NCBI RefSeq assembly: GCF_000718025.1
Contig: NZ_JODS01000031.1
Coordinates: 162,751 to 226,750, forward strand
Length of the DNA: 64,000 bases
Direction of reading: 5' to 3'
Source: Kitasatospora purpeofusca
GTDB taxonomy: Bacteria > Actinomycetota > Actinomycetes > Streptomycetales > Streptomycetaceae
Position 1 is the first letter of the stretch; each line of letters opens with the position of its first letter. This document shows, in pieces, positions 17,256 to 25,928 of this stretch. The position numbers were made by a program, and so were the translations under genes. A model generated the notes under the pieces. That model had not been told where the DNA came from. It saw nothing but the letters and a program-made list of their open reading frames with translations, and searched no databases.

Positions 17256-18749
17256 ATGCAGTTCACCATCGCCCGGGCCGTGGCCGGGGCAGCCTCCTTC
17301 GCCCTACTGGCGTCCGTCGCCGTGACCGGGGCCGCACCGGCCGCCGCGGACGAGAGCCGCAGCAACCGCGTCCTGGTGGTCCTCGCCGACTTCGAGGACG
17401 TGCACCATGCCGAGGCCGGAACGGACAAGGCGGGCATCGCGCAGCGGTACTTCGGGGTCGATGACTCGCTCCAGAGTTACTACCGGGCCGTCTCCCGCGG
17501 CCGTCTCTCGTACGTTCCCGCGGTCCCGGACAAGGTCATCGGGCCCCTGGCCCTGCCGTGGCGCGCGAACTGCGACCCGCGTGCCGTCCGTCAGGAGATC
17601 GAACGTCAACTGCCCCAGCGAGGCCTGGCGAAGGGCAAGGACTACGACAGCCTGTCCATCGTGCTGCCCCGGACTCCCTGTGCCTGGGCGGGACTTGGAC
17701 AGGTCGGCGGCCCGGTGAGCTGGCTGAGGGCCCCCAAGGGCCGGGTGGGGTTGACCGCTGTCGCCCACGAGTTCGGGCACAACCTCGGCCTGCCCCACCA
17801 GCCGCGCCGGGTCTGCGCAGGCGGCGACCTGGGCGCCTGCGGCGCTCCGGCGGAGATGGGAAGGAAGTCGCCCATGGGCGGCGGAGGTTCCTCCCTCGGC
17901 CTTTCGGCCACGCAGCTCATCCACGCCGGATGGCTCGCGTCCGGCGAGCACGTGCGGGTGACCGCCTCCGGCACCTTCGCCCTGCGTCCCCTGTACGGCA
18001 GCGACAAGGGCGTACGCGCCCTGGAAGTGCCCCTGGGCAAGGACCGGTTGGTCCTGGAGTACCGCCGGCCGGAAGGAACCCTGGACGGCCGTCTGAACGG
18101 TGTCTATGCCTACCGGGTGTCCGGCGACTCCTACCGGAGTGGCACCCCGGTCTCGGCGTCCGCGGGTGACCGCGACGGCGCGGTCACCACCCTCCACGAC
18201 ACCGCCGCCAAGCTGACCGTGACCGTCGGTGCGGTGGACGCGGACAAGGCCACGGTCACCGTCACGGTCGACGGCGTCACCGCGCCCACCGGTACGGCCA
18301 CCGCGCCCGCCGTGGAGGTGCCCTCCGCGAGCCCCACCATGTCTGCCCCGGCGACCCCGGTTCCGGATCCGGACGGCGGGGACGAACCGGAGGACACCGA
18401 CGATGTGACGGGCCCGGACGGCCCCACCGCCTCCGCCACGGCGGCCCAGGGGGGAGAGGCCACGGCCCGGGTGACGCCGGCCCCCACCTCCGCCACTCGG
18501 GGTGGCGGGGCCGCAACCCCCGCCACAACCCCCGTCACGACCTCTGTCCCTGCCTCTTCCCCCGCGGCCACCGTCACGGGCGGCCCCTCCGGTGAAGCCG
18601 ACGCCGGTGCGAACCTCGCCCACACGGGCGGGAACGGTACTGTCCTGGCCCTGACCGCCACCGCCGGGCTCACCCTGACAGCGGCCGGGGCGATCCTCGT
18701 CCGACACCGGAACCGGGGCGGCAGCCACCGGGCACGCGTGCAACGCTGA
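17256..18749 (+). CDS. Sortase-anchored secreted metalloprotease (M12/reprolysin-like)
   Basis: The 497-residue product has a signal peptide (residues 1-~30, ending AAPAAA), a catalytic domain with the zinc motif HEFGHNLGLPH starting at residue 171 (HExxHxxGxxH) followed by a PMGGGGSS segment that may supply the Met-turn, and a ~90-residue Thr/Pro/Ala-rich wall-spanning linker. The C-terminus has LAHTG at 454-458, a hydrophobic helix and an Arg-rich tail: an LAXTG signal of the kind used by class E sortases in Streptomyces. It is therefore expected on the cell wall. ATG at 17256 is preceded by GGAG. No sortase gene is in the window. Confidence 0.8.
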   Translation: MQFTIARAVAGAASFALLASVAVTGAAPAAADESRSNRVLVVLADFEDVHHAEAGTDKAGIAQRYFGVDDSLQSYYRAVSRGRLSYVPAVPDKVIGPLALPWRANCDPRAVRQEIERQLPQRGLAKGKDYDSLSIVLPRTPCAWAGLGQVGGPVSWLRAPKGRVGLTAVAHEFGHNLGLPHQPRRVCAGGDLGACGAPAEMGRKSPMGGGGSSLGLSATQLIHAGWLASGEHVRVTASGTFALRPLYGSDKGVRALEVPLGKDRLVLEYRRPEGTLDGRLNGVYAYRVSGDSYRSGTPVSASAGDRDGAVTTLHDTAAKLTVTVGAVDADKATVTVTVDGVTAPTGTATAPAVEVPSASPTMSAPATPVPDPDGGDEPEDTDDVTGPDGPTASATAAQGGEATARVTPAPTSATRGGGAATPATTPVTTSVPASSPAATVTGGPSGEADAGANLAHTGGNGTVLALTATAGLTLTAAGAILVRHRNRGGSHRARVQR

Positions 18750-18776
18750 CCGACCACCGCGCCGGGAGGCGGTCGG
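18750..18776 (+). terminator. Terminator hairpin after the metalloprotease
   Basis: 9-bp stem with one mismatch (18750-18758 with 18768-18776) directly at the end of the protease gene. Confidence 0.55.
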
Positions 18777-19555
18777 CCGGGCAGCAGGGCAGCCGTACGC
18801 GCCGGTACGGGGACCCGGCAGGAGGCGGCACGGTCAGTCGCCGGGGAACCCCTCTCGGCAAGGCCTTCAGTGAACGGAGCAGCATGCAGCCACAGGCACA
18901 CCACGGCCCGCCGTCCGACGGCCGCGACTCCGGGGCTGCACAGGGGACGGCTCGGCCCGGGGCCGAGCCGGTGGTGGGGGAGCGGGCGGGTGTCGGCCGG
19001 CATGCCGGTGCGGGCACGGCCGCGGCGGTGCGATGGGTCGGTCCTGTGGGGCGGGCTGCGGCCCGGGGCAAGGCCCCGGTGCGTGCGTGGCCTGCTCGTG
19101 GCCGGGTCGGCTGCGTCGCGGTGTGGGTGCCGCGCGGAGTCGTGCCACGTGACATATGCGATATACGAAATTAACGCCAGAGGTTGTGTTGCCGCCTCTC
19201 CCTCTCGGCGACCGGGTGTCCGCCGGAGGCTTCGCACTCCGGGGTTCGTGCGGCGTGGGCCGGGCCGTGCGCGGGTGTCGCGGAGTCCTGTGCCTGCTGG
19301 CGCAGGGCGGCGGGGATGGCATGCAAAGAAGTCGCGAAGAACCCTTGGTCAAGATGTCATATATCAGATACGTTACGGCGCGTCGCCGAACCTCCCGGCC
19401 TCCGCACCGTCACGGCCGCGGTCCCGCGCAGCAGGCCGGTGGTCAGGTGGGTCAGGTGGTGGCCCGGGGCAACCGGGAGTGGGGTGGTGAAGATGTGCCG
19501 ATCATGTGACTGATACGTTCGTCAGTCCGATCACGGATCACTCGAAGGACCGCAC
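18777..19555. other. Gene-poor region of about 780 nt
   Basis: All open frames are Arg/Pro/Gly-rich and lack consistent codon bias; none is supported. The region contains two AT-rich islands unlike the surrounding DNA (about 19147-19175 and 19351-19380), described as an inverted pair, and the promoter region of the gene at 19556. Confidence 0.45.
19148..19377. repeat. MITE-like inverted pair flanking ~195 nt
   Basis: 19148-19165 and the reverse complement of 19360-19377 agree at 14 of 18 positions (cgtgacatatgcgatata versus cgtaacgtatctgatata). Both copies are strikingly AT-rich for this genome and face each other across about 195 nt without a convincing gene. They could be the ends of a small non-autonomous mobile element, or two operators for one regulator. 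Confidence 0.4.
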
Positions 19556-20374
19556 GTGACCACCCAGGCCCCGCCGCCGGAGTCCACCGACCCCTGGCGC
19601 GCCCCGGCAACGGAGTCCGCCCCGGCACCGGCCCCCGCACTCCGGCCGCCGTACCCGCTGCCCGGCCCTGGGCCGCGGAACGGGATGGGCGTTGCGGCGA
19701 TGGTGCTCGGCATCATCGGCATGGTGCTGGCCCTCACCCTGATCCTGTTCTGGTTCGCCTGGCTGCCCGCCCTGGTGGGCGTGGTGCTCGGAGTGCTCGG
19801 CCTGCGGCTGTGCCGCCGGGGTGCGGCCACCAACCGGGGCACGGCGCTGGCCGGGGTGATCCTCGGGGTGCTCGCGCTGCTGGTCTCGGGCGCAGTCGCC
19901 ACCTTCGTAGGGATGGCGGTCTACCAGTCCGCCCAGGCGGAGAGGGCGGAGGAGCAGCGCCGGGCGGCCGACGAGAAGGCCCGCCGGCTGACCTTCGGCC
20001 AGAGCTACACCACCGCCGACGGCCTGAGGATCACCGTGGCCAAGCCGGAGACCCGGGCCCCGCGCCCGAACTCCGTTCCCGCCGAGCCGGGTCTGCAGGC
20101 CGTCGTGGCGGTGGTCACCGTGGTCAACACCACGGCCGAGCCGCGCACCATGCACCCGGGCCTGCTCTACCTGAAGGGCCCGCACGGCGACGCCGAGGAC
20201 CTCTACGAGGGGTTCGGGAGCCACATGTCGATCGACGGCACCCTCAAGCCCGGCGAGCAGCTGGCCGGCCATCGCACCTTCGCGCTGCGGCCCGCCGACT
20301 TCGGCCAGGTACAGGTCACGTTCGTCCCGGACCGGGCCACCCTCCAGCCCGTCCGGTGGACCGGCACGCTCTGA
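19556..20374 (+). CDS. Membrane-anchored DUF4190/DUF4352-like protein
   Basis: The 272-residue product has a Pro/Ala-rich N-terminus, two transmembrane helices (residues ~45-85 and ~98-122) in a DUF4190-like layout, a short charged coil (QAERAEEQRRAADEKARR) and an extracytoplasmic beta domain of ~125 residues (GLRITVAKPETRAP, VVAVVTVVNTTAEPRTM, LKPGEQLAGHRTFAL) like DUF4352/telokin-type domains. GTG at 19556 follows AAGGAC. It is probably a surface protein; the partner is unknown. The stop is convergent with the TetR remnant. Confidence 0.7.
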   Translation: MTTQAPPPESTDPWRAPATESAPAPAPALRPPYPLPGPGPRNGMGVAAMVLGIIGMVLALTLILFWFAWLPALVGVVLGVLGLRLCRRGAATNRGTALAGVILGVLALLVSGAVATFVGMAVYQSAQAERAEEQRRAADEKARRLTFGQSYTTADGLRITVAKPETRAPRPNSVPAEPGLQAVVAVVTVVNTTAEPRTMHPGLLYLKGPHGDAEDLYEGFGSHMSIDGTLKPGEQLAGHRTFALRPADFGQVQVTFVPDRATLQPVRWTGTL

Positions 20375-20472
20375 TCCGGCGTCAGCGGACGCCGCACCGC
20401 GCCGCACCGCACCGCGCCGCGCCCGCTTCGTTCCCGTTTCTGCTCGAGTCACATAGTGGGGCCCGGTCGGCC

Positions 20473-20772
20473 CTACAGCTGAAACAGCGTGCGCAGTGCG
20501 AGGTCGGCCACTTGGTGCAGTTGGTCGCGGGTACGGCCGCTCGCCGCCTGCACGGCGATGCCGTCGGTGACGGTGTGCACCAACTGGGCAAGGACACGCG
20601 GATCACAGTCCGCCGGCAGGTCGGCCGCCTGCTCGAAGCGCCGACGCAGCGCGGCCTCGCCGGCCATCCGCCGCGCGATCACCTCCTGGCGGACCGGTTC
20701 GGAGTCCGGAGCGCAGGCATGGACGGTGTTGACGCTCAGGCACCCGTGGGGCATGTCCGGTGCCCAGTCACT
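20473..20772 (-). pseudogene. TetR-family regulator, C-terminal half only
   Basis: Minus-strand translation ends with APDSEPVRQEVIARRMAGEA, then DPRVLAQLVHTVTDGIAVQA and LRTLFQL, the C-terminal ligand domain of a TetR regulator, with a proper stop at 20473. Upstream of HGCLSVNTVHACAPDS (about 20765) homology ends, and the N-terminal HTH (roughly 100 residues) is missing, replaced by the 5' region of the divergent gene at 20825. The longer open frame continuing to 21024 is antisense to that gene and not coding. It cannot bind DNA as it stands. Confidence 0.65.
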
Positions 20773-20824
20773 CGCCCGGAAACCCGGTACCGCGCGTGGG
20801 TACCGCTCGACCATGATGGTGGCC

Positions 20825-21382
20825 ATGACGGAGGAGACGGGCCCCGAATCGCTGGGCCTCTGCGTGGTGGCCAACGTAGCGCGGGAGACCAGCCACGGGG
20901 ACGGCGGACTGGAGATCCGTACTGGACTACGGCACTTCGCTCCCGGGGCCAAGATCTGGATCGCACCGCTGCGGTGGGACGGAGGCAACCCGAGCGTGCC
21001 TGTCGTCGGCCGGCGCCGGGGCAACAGCCGCCGGTACCACGCGATGGTGATCCCGCGCCGGTTTCTGGAGAACTTCCGGGTCCGCGCCGTCTACAGCTCA
21101 GCACTGCTGAGCGCGCTCGGTGGTGGCCCGCTCTGGACGGAAGAGCGTGCGGAGAGCTACGTGCGGTACTGGGGCACGCCGAGGCTGGAGACGCAGGTCG
21201 AGGTCGAGGGCACCGGCTGCACCCGCTGGGCCCCGCCGGTCACCGATCCTCCGCCTGTGGAGCTGGAGTTGGAGGGTACGACGTATCACCTGGCCCACTT
21301 CAACGCCAACCGCGCCCGCTACTCGCCCCTGCTGCCGCCCGTGGAGCCGTCCCCACCACCGGTCGGGCCGACCGGCTCCTGA
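20825..21382 (+). CDS. Conserved hypothetical protein (185 aa)
   Basis: The product starts MTEETGPESLGLCVVANVAR and continues with LRHFAPGAKIWIAPLRWDGG and RYHAMVIPRRFLENFRVRAV, a pattern I have seen in Streptomyces hypothetical proteins but cannot assign to a fold. It is soluble, with no signal peptide, and has a Pro-rich C-terminal tail. ATG at 20825 is preferred; in-frame ATGs at 20813 and 20816 are alternatives. It starts where the TetR remnant was truncated, suggesting a rearrangement joined the two. Confidence 0.6.
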   Translation: MTEETGPESLGLCVVANVARETSHGDGGLEIRTGLRHFAPGAKIWIAPLRWDGGNPSVPVVGRRRGNSRRYHAMVIPRRFLENFRVRAVYSSALLSALGGGPLWTEERAESYVRYWGTPRLETQVEVEGTGCTRWAPPVTDPPPVELELEGTTYHLAHFNANRARYSPLLPPVEPSPPPVGPTGS

Positions 21383-21608
21383 GCTTGTTCTCCACGGCCT
21401 GCGCCGGAACGGGATCGCTCGTCCGGGAATCCGCCGGACGTGGACACGCCCTTCGTCCGACCATGTGCTCCAACCGGCGCCCCGGGAGCATCATCGAACG
21501 CGACCGGATCAGACCATAAAACAGGCATGCTTAATGGCTGTTACCGTTCCGATCTTGAGAAGTGCTGGTCGAACGGAATTCCGGATCGGGTGAGCTGGCC
21601 TGTGTGCC

Positions 21609-21818
21609 GTGGCCCATGCTTCCGAACCGCTGACCTGCCCCGACTGCGGGCAACCCCTGAGGAGCCCGGGCCTGGTTCTGTCTCTCCGTGACGAGGACCA
21701 GCAGCGTGGGTGCCGACATGCCTGGAAGTGCCCAGCGGGTCATACCTGGTGGCACTTGGCGGACCGGCCTGCAGAGCCTCTGGATTCCTGTCCCTGTCCC
21801 CAGCTCTTTCGGCGATGA
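21609..21818 (+). CDS. Small zinc-ribbon-like protein (69 aa)
   Basis: GTG at 21609. The product contains CPDCG, then CRHAWKCPAGHTWWH and CPCP, that is, two or three CxxC-like pairs likely to bind zinc. It is short, soluble and has good codon bias. The upstream DNA (about 21510-21600) is locally AT-richer, as expected of a promoter. Function unknown; similar small zinc-ribbon proteins in Streptomyces are often regulatory or accessory. Confidence 0.5.
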   Translation: MAHASEPLTCPDCGQPLRSPGLVLSLRDEDQQRGCRHAWKCPAGHTWWHLADRPAEPLDSCPCPQLFRR

Positions 21819-22249
21819 CTACTACCCGCTGGACCCGGCCCGCGACCTTGGACTCACGAGCTCAGTGGCCGGTGTCGGTCGGATCTTGAGGGCCGGTCGC
21901 ACGGGAGCCTCGAGCGGATGAGGGCGGTGGCGTCGTCGTGCCCGAGGCGATACCTGGGCATAGAGGGCTCCATGACGGCCTCGAACCCGTCGGCGGTCCC
22001 TGGCCAGGCAGGAAGGACGAGCCGGGTGGGGGCGTGGTGGTGAGGTCGGTGACGTCGGCCTTGACAGGCCCGCTGCCGCGCGAGGATGTGAGGGTCGTGC
22101 CGCCCCGGCGGCCGAGGCGCCGGGGCGGTCGACGCCGCGCCCTGATCCCGATCGGGAGCGCCTCGCCGCGGTGGCGCGGTCCCCGGCCGCGCTCTGCCGC
22201 CGGTCGCCGGCGGACTGCCCGCGGTCGCGGGGTGGTCCCGGGCGGAGGG
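21819..22249. other. Gap of about 430 nt with a possible gene fragment
   Basis: No intact gene. On the minus strand around 21870-22010 a stretch with coding-like bias reads GFEAVMEPSMPRYRLGHDDA, then dissolves; this may be a remnant but I cannot name it. A hairpin lies at 22101-22127. Confidence 0.35.
22101..22127 (-). terminator. Hairpin downstream of the phosphoesterase gene
   Basis: Perfect 10-bp stem (22101-22110 with 22118-22127), 7-nt loop, about 120 nt beyond the stop at 22250. Confidence 0.5.
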
Positions 22250-23443
22250 TCAGGGCTGGGTGATCCGGCTCCAGCTGAAGGGTCCGAACGAGGTGTCGGT
22301 CGTGGGGTGGTGGGCGCCCGGGATGACGGTGAGCTTCAGCCACTCCAGCGGCACGGTGCTGCCGTGGACGACGATGCGGTGGAAGTTCGGGACGCTGTAG
22401 CCGGGGTGGCTGTTCCAGGCATCGGAGGAGCAGACGTCCTGGTCGCCGGCGCAGGGCGCGCCCCGGCCCAGCGGGTTGTCCGAGCGGTACACGTGCGAGT
22501 CGCCCATCAGCAGGAGCACCGGCCTGCCGAACGCGGTGGTGTGCGAGGCGAGGCTCGCGACGATCGGCTCGTAGCCGGCGACGTGCGCGGCGGGCTTGCC
22601 GTCCAGGTCCCACATGTCGGCCTGGGTGGTGACCACGACGGACGAGATACCGCCGACGTGGGCGACGGTGAAGGCGGTGTCGAGCCACCGCAGGTCGGCG
22701 GCGGTGCGCCGGGCGGCCTCGTCGAGCTGCTCCTGGGAGGCGGTGGGCGCGCCGTACCAGGGGTCGGCGTCGTTGTTGGATCCGCCGGGGACGTTGATGG
22801 TGACGAACAGCGTGCCGTTCTTGATCCACAGCACGTTCTCGACGTACCGGGCGTCCTCGGGGTGTGCCCGGTTGGGGAGTTCGGCCTGGGACAGGACGCG
22901 CAGCGTGCCGCTGCCGAGGGTGTGGCCGGCCCGCGGGAAGAAGTTCTTGCGGACCAGGTCGAGGTTGGCGACCGGGTTGCCGGCGGCGTGGTCGACGGGC
23001 TGCCCGGTGGCCGGGTCGAGCACGGGGTCGATCTTTCCGGTGGCGGGGTTGTACTTGCCGCCGCCCTCGGCGGCCTTGTGGCAGTCGGCCCATTCGTTGT
23101 CGCCGGGGGTGTAGACCAGCGGGTCGGCGAAGGTCTTCCAGAGCGCGGCGACGGACTCGTCGTACGCGGCGGTGCAGTACTGCTTGCCGGAGTGGATGTC
23201 ACCCACGTGGACGACCGTCCTGACGTCCGGGTCGGCGTTGACGTTCGCGATGAACGCCGGCGTGGCCAGGAACTCGCTGGTGTCGCTCGGCGAGGTGCCG
23301 TACGGGGCGTCGCCGTACACGGCGAGTGTGAACGGCGCGCGGGCGCCGCGGGTGGGGCCGCCCTGGCTCGCCGTCGCGGTGGTGGCCGGCACCACGCTCA
23401 GCGCGAGGGCGAGGCTCGCGGCCGCGTACATACGTCTGTTCAT
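22250..23443 (-). CDS. Secreted metallophosphoesterase
   Basis: The 397-residue product starts MNRRMYAAASLALALSVVPA, a signal peptide with a cleavage site near ATASQ. The mature part has calcineurin-type motifs in order: VYGDAPYG (D-x-x), VVHVGDIHSG (GDxH), TPGDNEWADC (GDNE/N), and LLMGDSHVYRSDNPL (GxxH-like) near the C-terminus. This layout predicts a two-metal phosphoesterase exported from the cell. ATG at 23443 is preceded by GGGAG and was preferred over a 27-residue longer start that would bury the signal peptide. Confidence 0.85.
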   Translation of the reverse strand: MNRRMYAAASLALALSVVPATTATASQGGPTRGARAPFTLAVYGDAPYGTSPSDTSEFLATPAFIANVNADPDVRTVVHVGDIHSGKQYCTAAYDESVAALWKTFADPLVYTPGDNEWADCHKAAEGGGKYNPATGKIDPVLDPATGQPVDHAAGNPVANLDLVRKNFFPRAGHTLGSGTLRVLSQAELPNRAHPEDARYVENVLWIKNGTLFVTINVPGGSNNDADPWYGAPTASQEQLDEAARRTAADLRWLDTAFTVAHVGGISSVVVTTQADMWDLDGKPAAHVAGYEPIVASLASHTTAFGRPVLLLMGDSHVYRSDNPLGRGAPCAGDQDVCSSDAWNSHPGYSVPNFHRIVVHGSTVPLEWLKLTVIPGAHHPTTDTSFGPFSWSRITQP

Positions 23444-23642
23444 GTGCTGTCTCCCGGAGGGTGCGCCGTGCGGAGGCTGTGCGGGAAGCAGCGTGCACTG
23501 CTCCGGGAACGGCCGGGTGAACACAAGTTCAAGGGCTCGCCGCGGGAATGACGGCCTGCCGGGACGGCGTCCGTGAGCCGCCGCCGGGCGCTCACTTCCG
23601 GATACCGCTGTCCGGCGCGCCTGCGCGCCTGCCGTTGCGGGT

Positions 23643-23668
23643 GAGGGGCCGGGACGGCCCGGCCCCTC
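23643..23668. terminator. Hairpin upstream of the ABC ATPase stub
   Basis: Perfect 11-bp stem (23643-23653 with 23658-23668), 4-nt loop. Confidence 0.55.
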
Positions 23669-23687
23669 AGCACCCCAGGGGTGACCG

Positions 23688-23813
23688 ATGATCGAGGCGC
23701 AGCGGCCGGTGAGGCGTTACGGGGAGAAGACGTGGGTCGACGGCCTGGACTTCACCGTCCGGCCGGGCACTGGTGCTGGTGTCGACGCCCTGACCACGTC
23801 GATCGGGGTGTGA
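23688..23813 (+). pseudogene. ABC transporter ATPase, 5' stub
   Basis: ATG at 23688 opens MIEAQRPVRRYGEKTWVDGL followed by DFTVRPGT, which is the standard N-terminus of a DrrA-like ABC ATPase just before the Walker A loop. The reading frame then diverges and stops after 41 codons, so Walker A and everything downstream is absent. No permease remains beside it. It is a relic of an exporter. Confidence 0.7.
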
Positions 23814-23855
23814 TCGCGCGGGAGTGCTGTGTCCTGTTGCGCCGCCGGCTGACCG

Positions 23856-24440
23856 TCACCCGGCGGTGGTGGGGCCGTGGCGGTCCCAGTCGGGGGAGCG
23901 GACCTCCAGAGTGAGGTCGGGGCTGCGCACCTCGATCCCGCAGGTGCGGCAGGTCCAGGCGGCGTCGAGCGGGTGGTCGGGGTGGTCCGGGTGGCCGGGA
24001 TCGTCCGTGGCCTTCGGGTGGTGCGGGTGGTGGTGCAGGACCACCGGTGGCTCGGGTGACAGCCAGCGGTCCCCCCAGGCGAGCAGGGCCTGGGTGAGCG
24101 GGGCGAGGTCCCGGCCGGCCTCGGTGAGGTGGTACTCGTAGCGCGGCGGGCGCTCGCTGTAGGCGCGCCGTTCGACCACCCCCGCCTCCTCCAGGGCGCG
24201 CAGCCGGGCGGTGAGCCGGTCGCGGGGGGCGCCGGTGTTGCGGGCGATCCGGTCGAACCGGTGGTTGCCGTAGAAGAGCTCGCGCACGGCGAGCAGCGCC
24301 CACTTCTCGCCGAGGACCTGCAGCGCGGCGGCGATGGAGCAGGGGCGGCCCGGCAGTGCGGTGGCGGCGGAACGGGTGGCCGGGTGCTGCGTGGCTGTGG
24401 GCTGGGCGGCTGTGGGCTGGGCGGCGGTGTGCGGGGTCAC
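23856..24440 (-). CDS. HxlR-family transcriptional regulator
   Basis: The 194-residue product has an HxlR winged helix at residues ~35-125 (CSIAAALQVLGEKWALLAVR, then YGNHRFDRIARNTGAPRDRL, RLRALEEAGVVERR). The N-terminal ~30 residues are an imperfect AAQPT repeat, from a 15-nt DNA repeat. The C-terminus is unusual: a His-rich run (VLHHHPHHPKATDD and HPDHPDHP) and a CRTCG pair, suggesting metal binding. GTG at 24440. It is divergent from the MFS exporter at 24501 and very probably represses it. Confidence 0.8.
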   Translation of the reverse strand: MTPHTAAQPTAAQPTATQHPATRSAATALPGRPCSIAAALQVLGEKWALLAVRELFYGNHRFDRIARNTGAPRDRLTARLRALEEAGVVERRAYSERPPRYEYHLTEAGRDLAPLTQALLAWGDRWLSPEPPVVLHHHPHHPKATDDPGHPDHPDHPLDAAWTCRTCGIEVRSPDLTLEVRSPDWDRHGPTTAG

Positions 24441-24461
24441 CCCACCAGCCTGCCATGGCGG

Positions 24462-24526
24462 GTTGCATATTCAAACTCACTGCCGCTAGCGTTCCGGGCC
24501 ATGAAGTCAGTTGGAATATCAAACCC
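24462..24526. promoter_or_regulatory. Twin operator-like repeats between HxlR and MFS genes
   Basis: gttgcatattcaaactc (24462-24478) and gttggaatatcaaaccc (24510-24526) form an imperfect direct repeat 48 nt apart, AT-rich against the background. The second copy lies inside the first codons of the MFS gene. The positions suit binding of the divergent HxlR regulator. Confidence 0.5.
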
Positions 24527-25928
24527 AGTCGCCGTGCAGGCCGAGCCGGACCGCCCCCACCGCCGCGCCGCGTTCCTGGTGCTCGCCGCCGCGGTCTTCG
24601 TCTCGAACCTCGACCTGTTCATCGTCAACGTCGCCCTCCCGGCGATGCAGCAGCACTTCCGCGGCAGCAGCCTGGCCACCCTGTCGTGGGTGCTGAACGG
24701 CTACGCCATCGTCTTCGCCGCGCTGCTCGTGCCCGCCGGACGACTGGCCGACCGCATCGGCCACCGGAGCGTGTTCCTCGCCGGGCTGGCCGTCTTCACC
24801 ACCGCCTCGGCACTGTGCGCGCTCGCCCCGACCGTCGGCTGGCTGGATGCGGCCCGGGTGCTCCAGGCGGCGGGCGCGGCCGCGCTGATGCCGACCTCAC
24901 TGGCACTGCTGCTGGACGCCACTCCCGCGGCCGAGCGCCCCGGCGCCATCCGGGCCTGGGCCTCGATCGGCGGGATCGCCGCCGGACTCGGACCGGTCCT
25001 CGGCGGACTGCTGGTCGAGGCCGACTGGCGCTGGGTGTTCATCGCCAACGTCCCCGTCGGCATCGCCGCCATCGCCGTGGGCACCCGCGTCCTGCCCGGG
25101 CTGCGCGGCAAGGAGAACGGACCGCTGCCGGACCTGTTCGGAGCCGTCCTGCTCACCGCCGCCATCGCCGTCCTCACCGTCTCCCTGGTCAAGGCCGACG
25201 CATGGGGCTGGCTCTCGCCCCAGGTCCTCGGCGGCCTGCTCGCGAGCGCCCTGCTGACCGCCTGGTTCCTGCGCCGCTCGGCACGTCACCGCGCCCCCGT
25301 CGTCGAACTGCCGCTGCTGCGCGTGCCGGTCTTCGCCGCCGCCAACACCGCGGCCCTGCTGTTCACCCTCGCCTTCGCCGGCATGCTGCTGACCGCGGTC
25401 CTGTGGTGCCAGCAGGCCTGGGACTACTCGGCGCTGCGCACCGGACTCGCCATCGCCCCCGGACCGCTGCTGGTGCCGCCGGTCGCACTGGGCAGCGCCG
25501 CACTGGTGCGCAGGCTCGGCCCGGGACGGGTGGCCGCGCTCGGCGCCCTGCTGTTCGCTGCGGGCATCGGCTGGTGGACCGCCGCCGTCGGACTCCGGCC
25601 CGGCTACGCCGGCGAACTGCTGCCCGGCTTGCTGCTCACCGGCCTGGGCGTGGGACTGACCCTGCCCACCCTCGTCGGGTCCGCCGCGGCGGCACTGCCG
25701 CCCACGCGCTTCGCCACCGGCTCGGCGATCACCACGATGGCCCGCCAGATCGGCGCGGTGGTGGGCGTGGCACTGACGGTCGGCCTGATCGGCACCCCGC
25801 ACGGGCCGCAGGCCGCACTGGACGGCTTCCGGCGCGGCTGGATCCTGCTGATCGCGGCAGCGCTGCTGGCCTGTACGGCCGCTCTGTGGCTCGCCGCCGT
25901 CCAGCGCCGTGCGGCGGGTTCGCGGTAA
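24501..25928 (+). CDS. MFS drug-efflux transporter (DHA2, 14-TMS-like)
   Basis: The 475-residue product is hydrophobic throughout with about 14 predicted membrane segments. It has the MFS motif A-like GRLADRIGHRSVFLAG after TMS2 and the motif C-like GIAAGLGPVLGGLL in TMS5, both typical of DHA2 proton-coupled drug exporters. SNLDLFIVNVALPAMQQHF in TMS1 is the D1-type motif. ATG at 24501. Its divergent neighbour is an HxlR regulator and two repeat sites lie in the shared promoter, so it is probably an inducible exporter; the substrate is unknown. Confidence 0.85.
   Translation: MKSVGISNPVAVQAEPDRPHRRAAFLVLAAAVFVSNLDLFIVNVALPAMQQHFRGSSLATLSWVLNGYAIVFAALLVPAGRLADRIGHRSVFLAGLAVFTTASALCALAPTVGWLDAARVLQAAGAAALMPTSLALLLDATPAAERPGAIRAWASIGGIAAGLGPVLGGLLVEADWRWVFIANVPVGIAAIAVGTRVLPGLRGKENGPLPDLFGAVLLTAAIAVLTVSLVKADAWGWLSPQVLGGLLASALLTAWFLRRSARHRAPVVELPLLRVPVFAAANTAALLFTLAFAGMLLTAVLWCQQAWDYSALRTGLAIAPGPLLVPPVALGSAALVRRLGPGRVAALGALLFAAGIGWWTAAVGLRPGYAGELLPGLLLTGLGVGLTLPTLVGSAAAALPPTRFATGSAITTMARQIGAVVGVALTVGLIGTPHGPQAALDGFRRGWILLIAAALLACTAALWLAAVQRRAAGSR

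Noticed and set aside
18867..19352. 161-residue minus-strand frame in the gene-poor region
   Set aside because: Arg/Pro/His-rich with no consistent third-position GC, no ribosome-binding site and no recognisable motif.
19504..19532. GACTGA...TCAGTC dyad as a TetR operator
   Set aside because: Only the 6-nt arms match; the 8-nt centre is not symmetric, and no TetR gene is adjacent.
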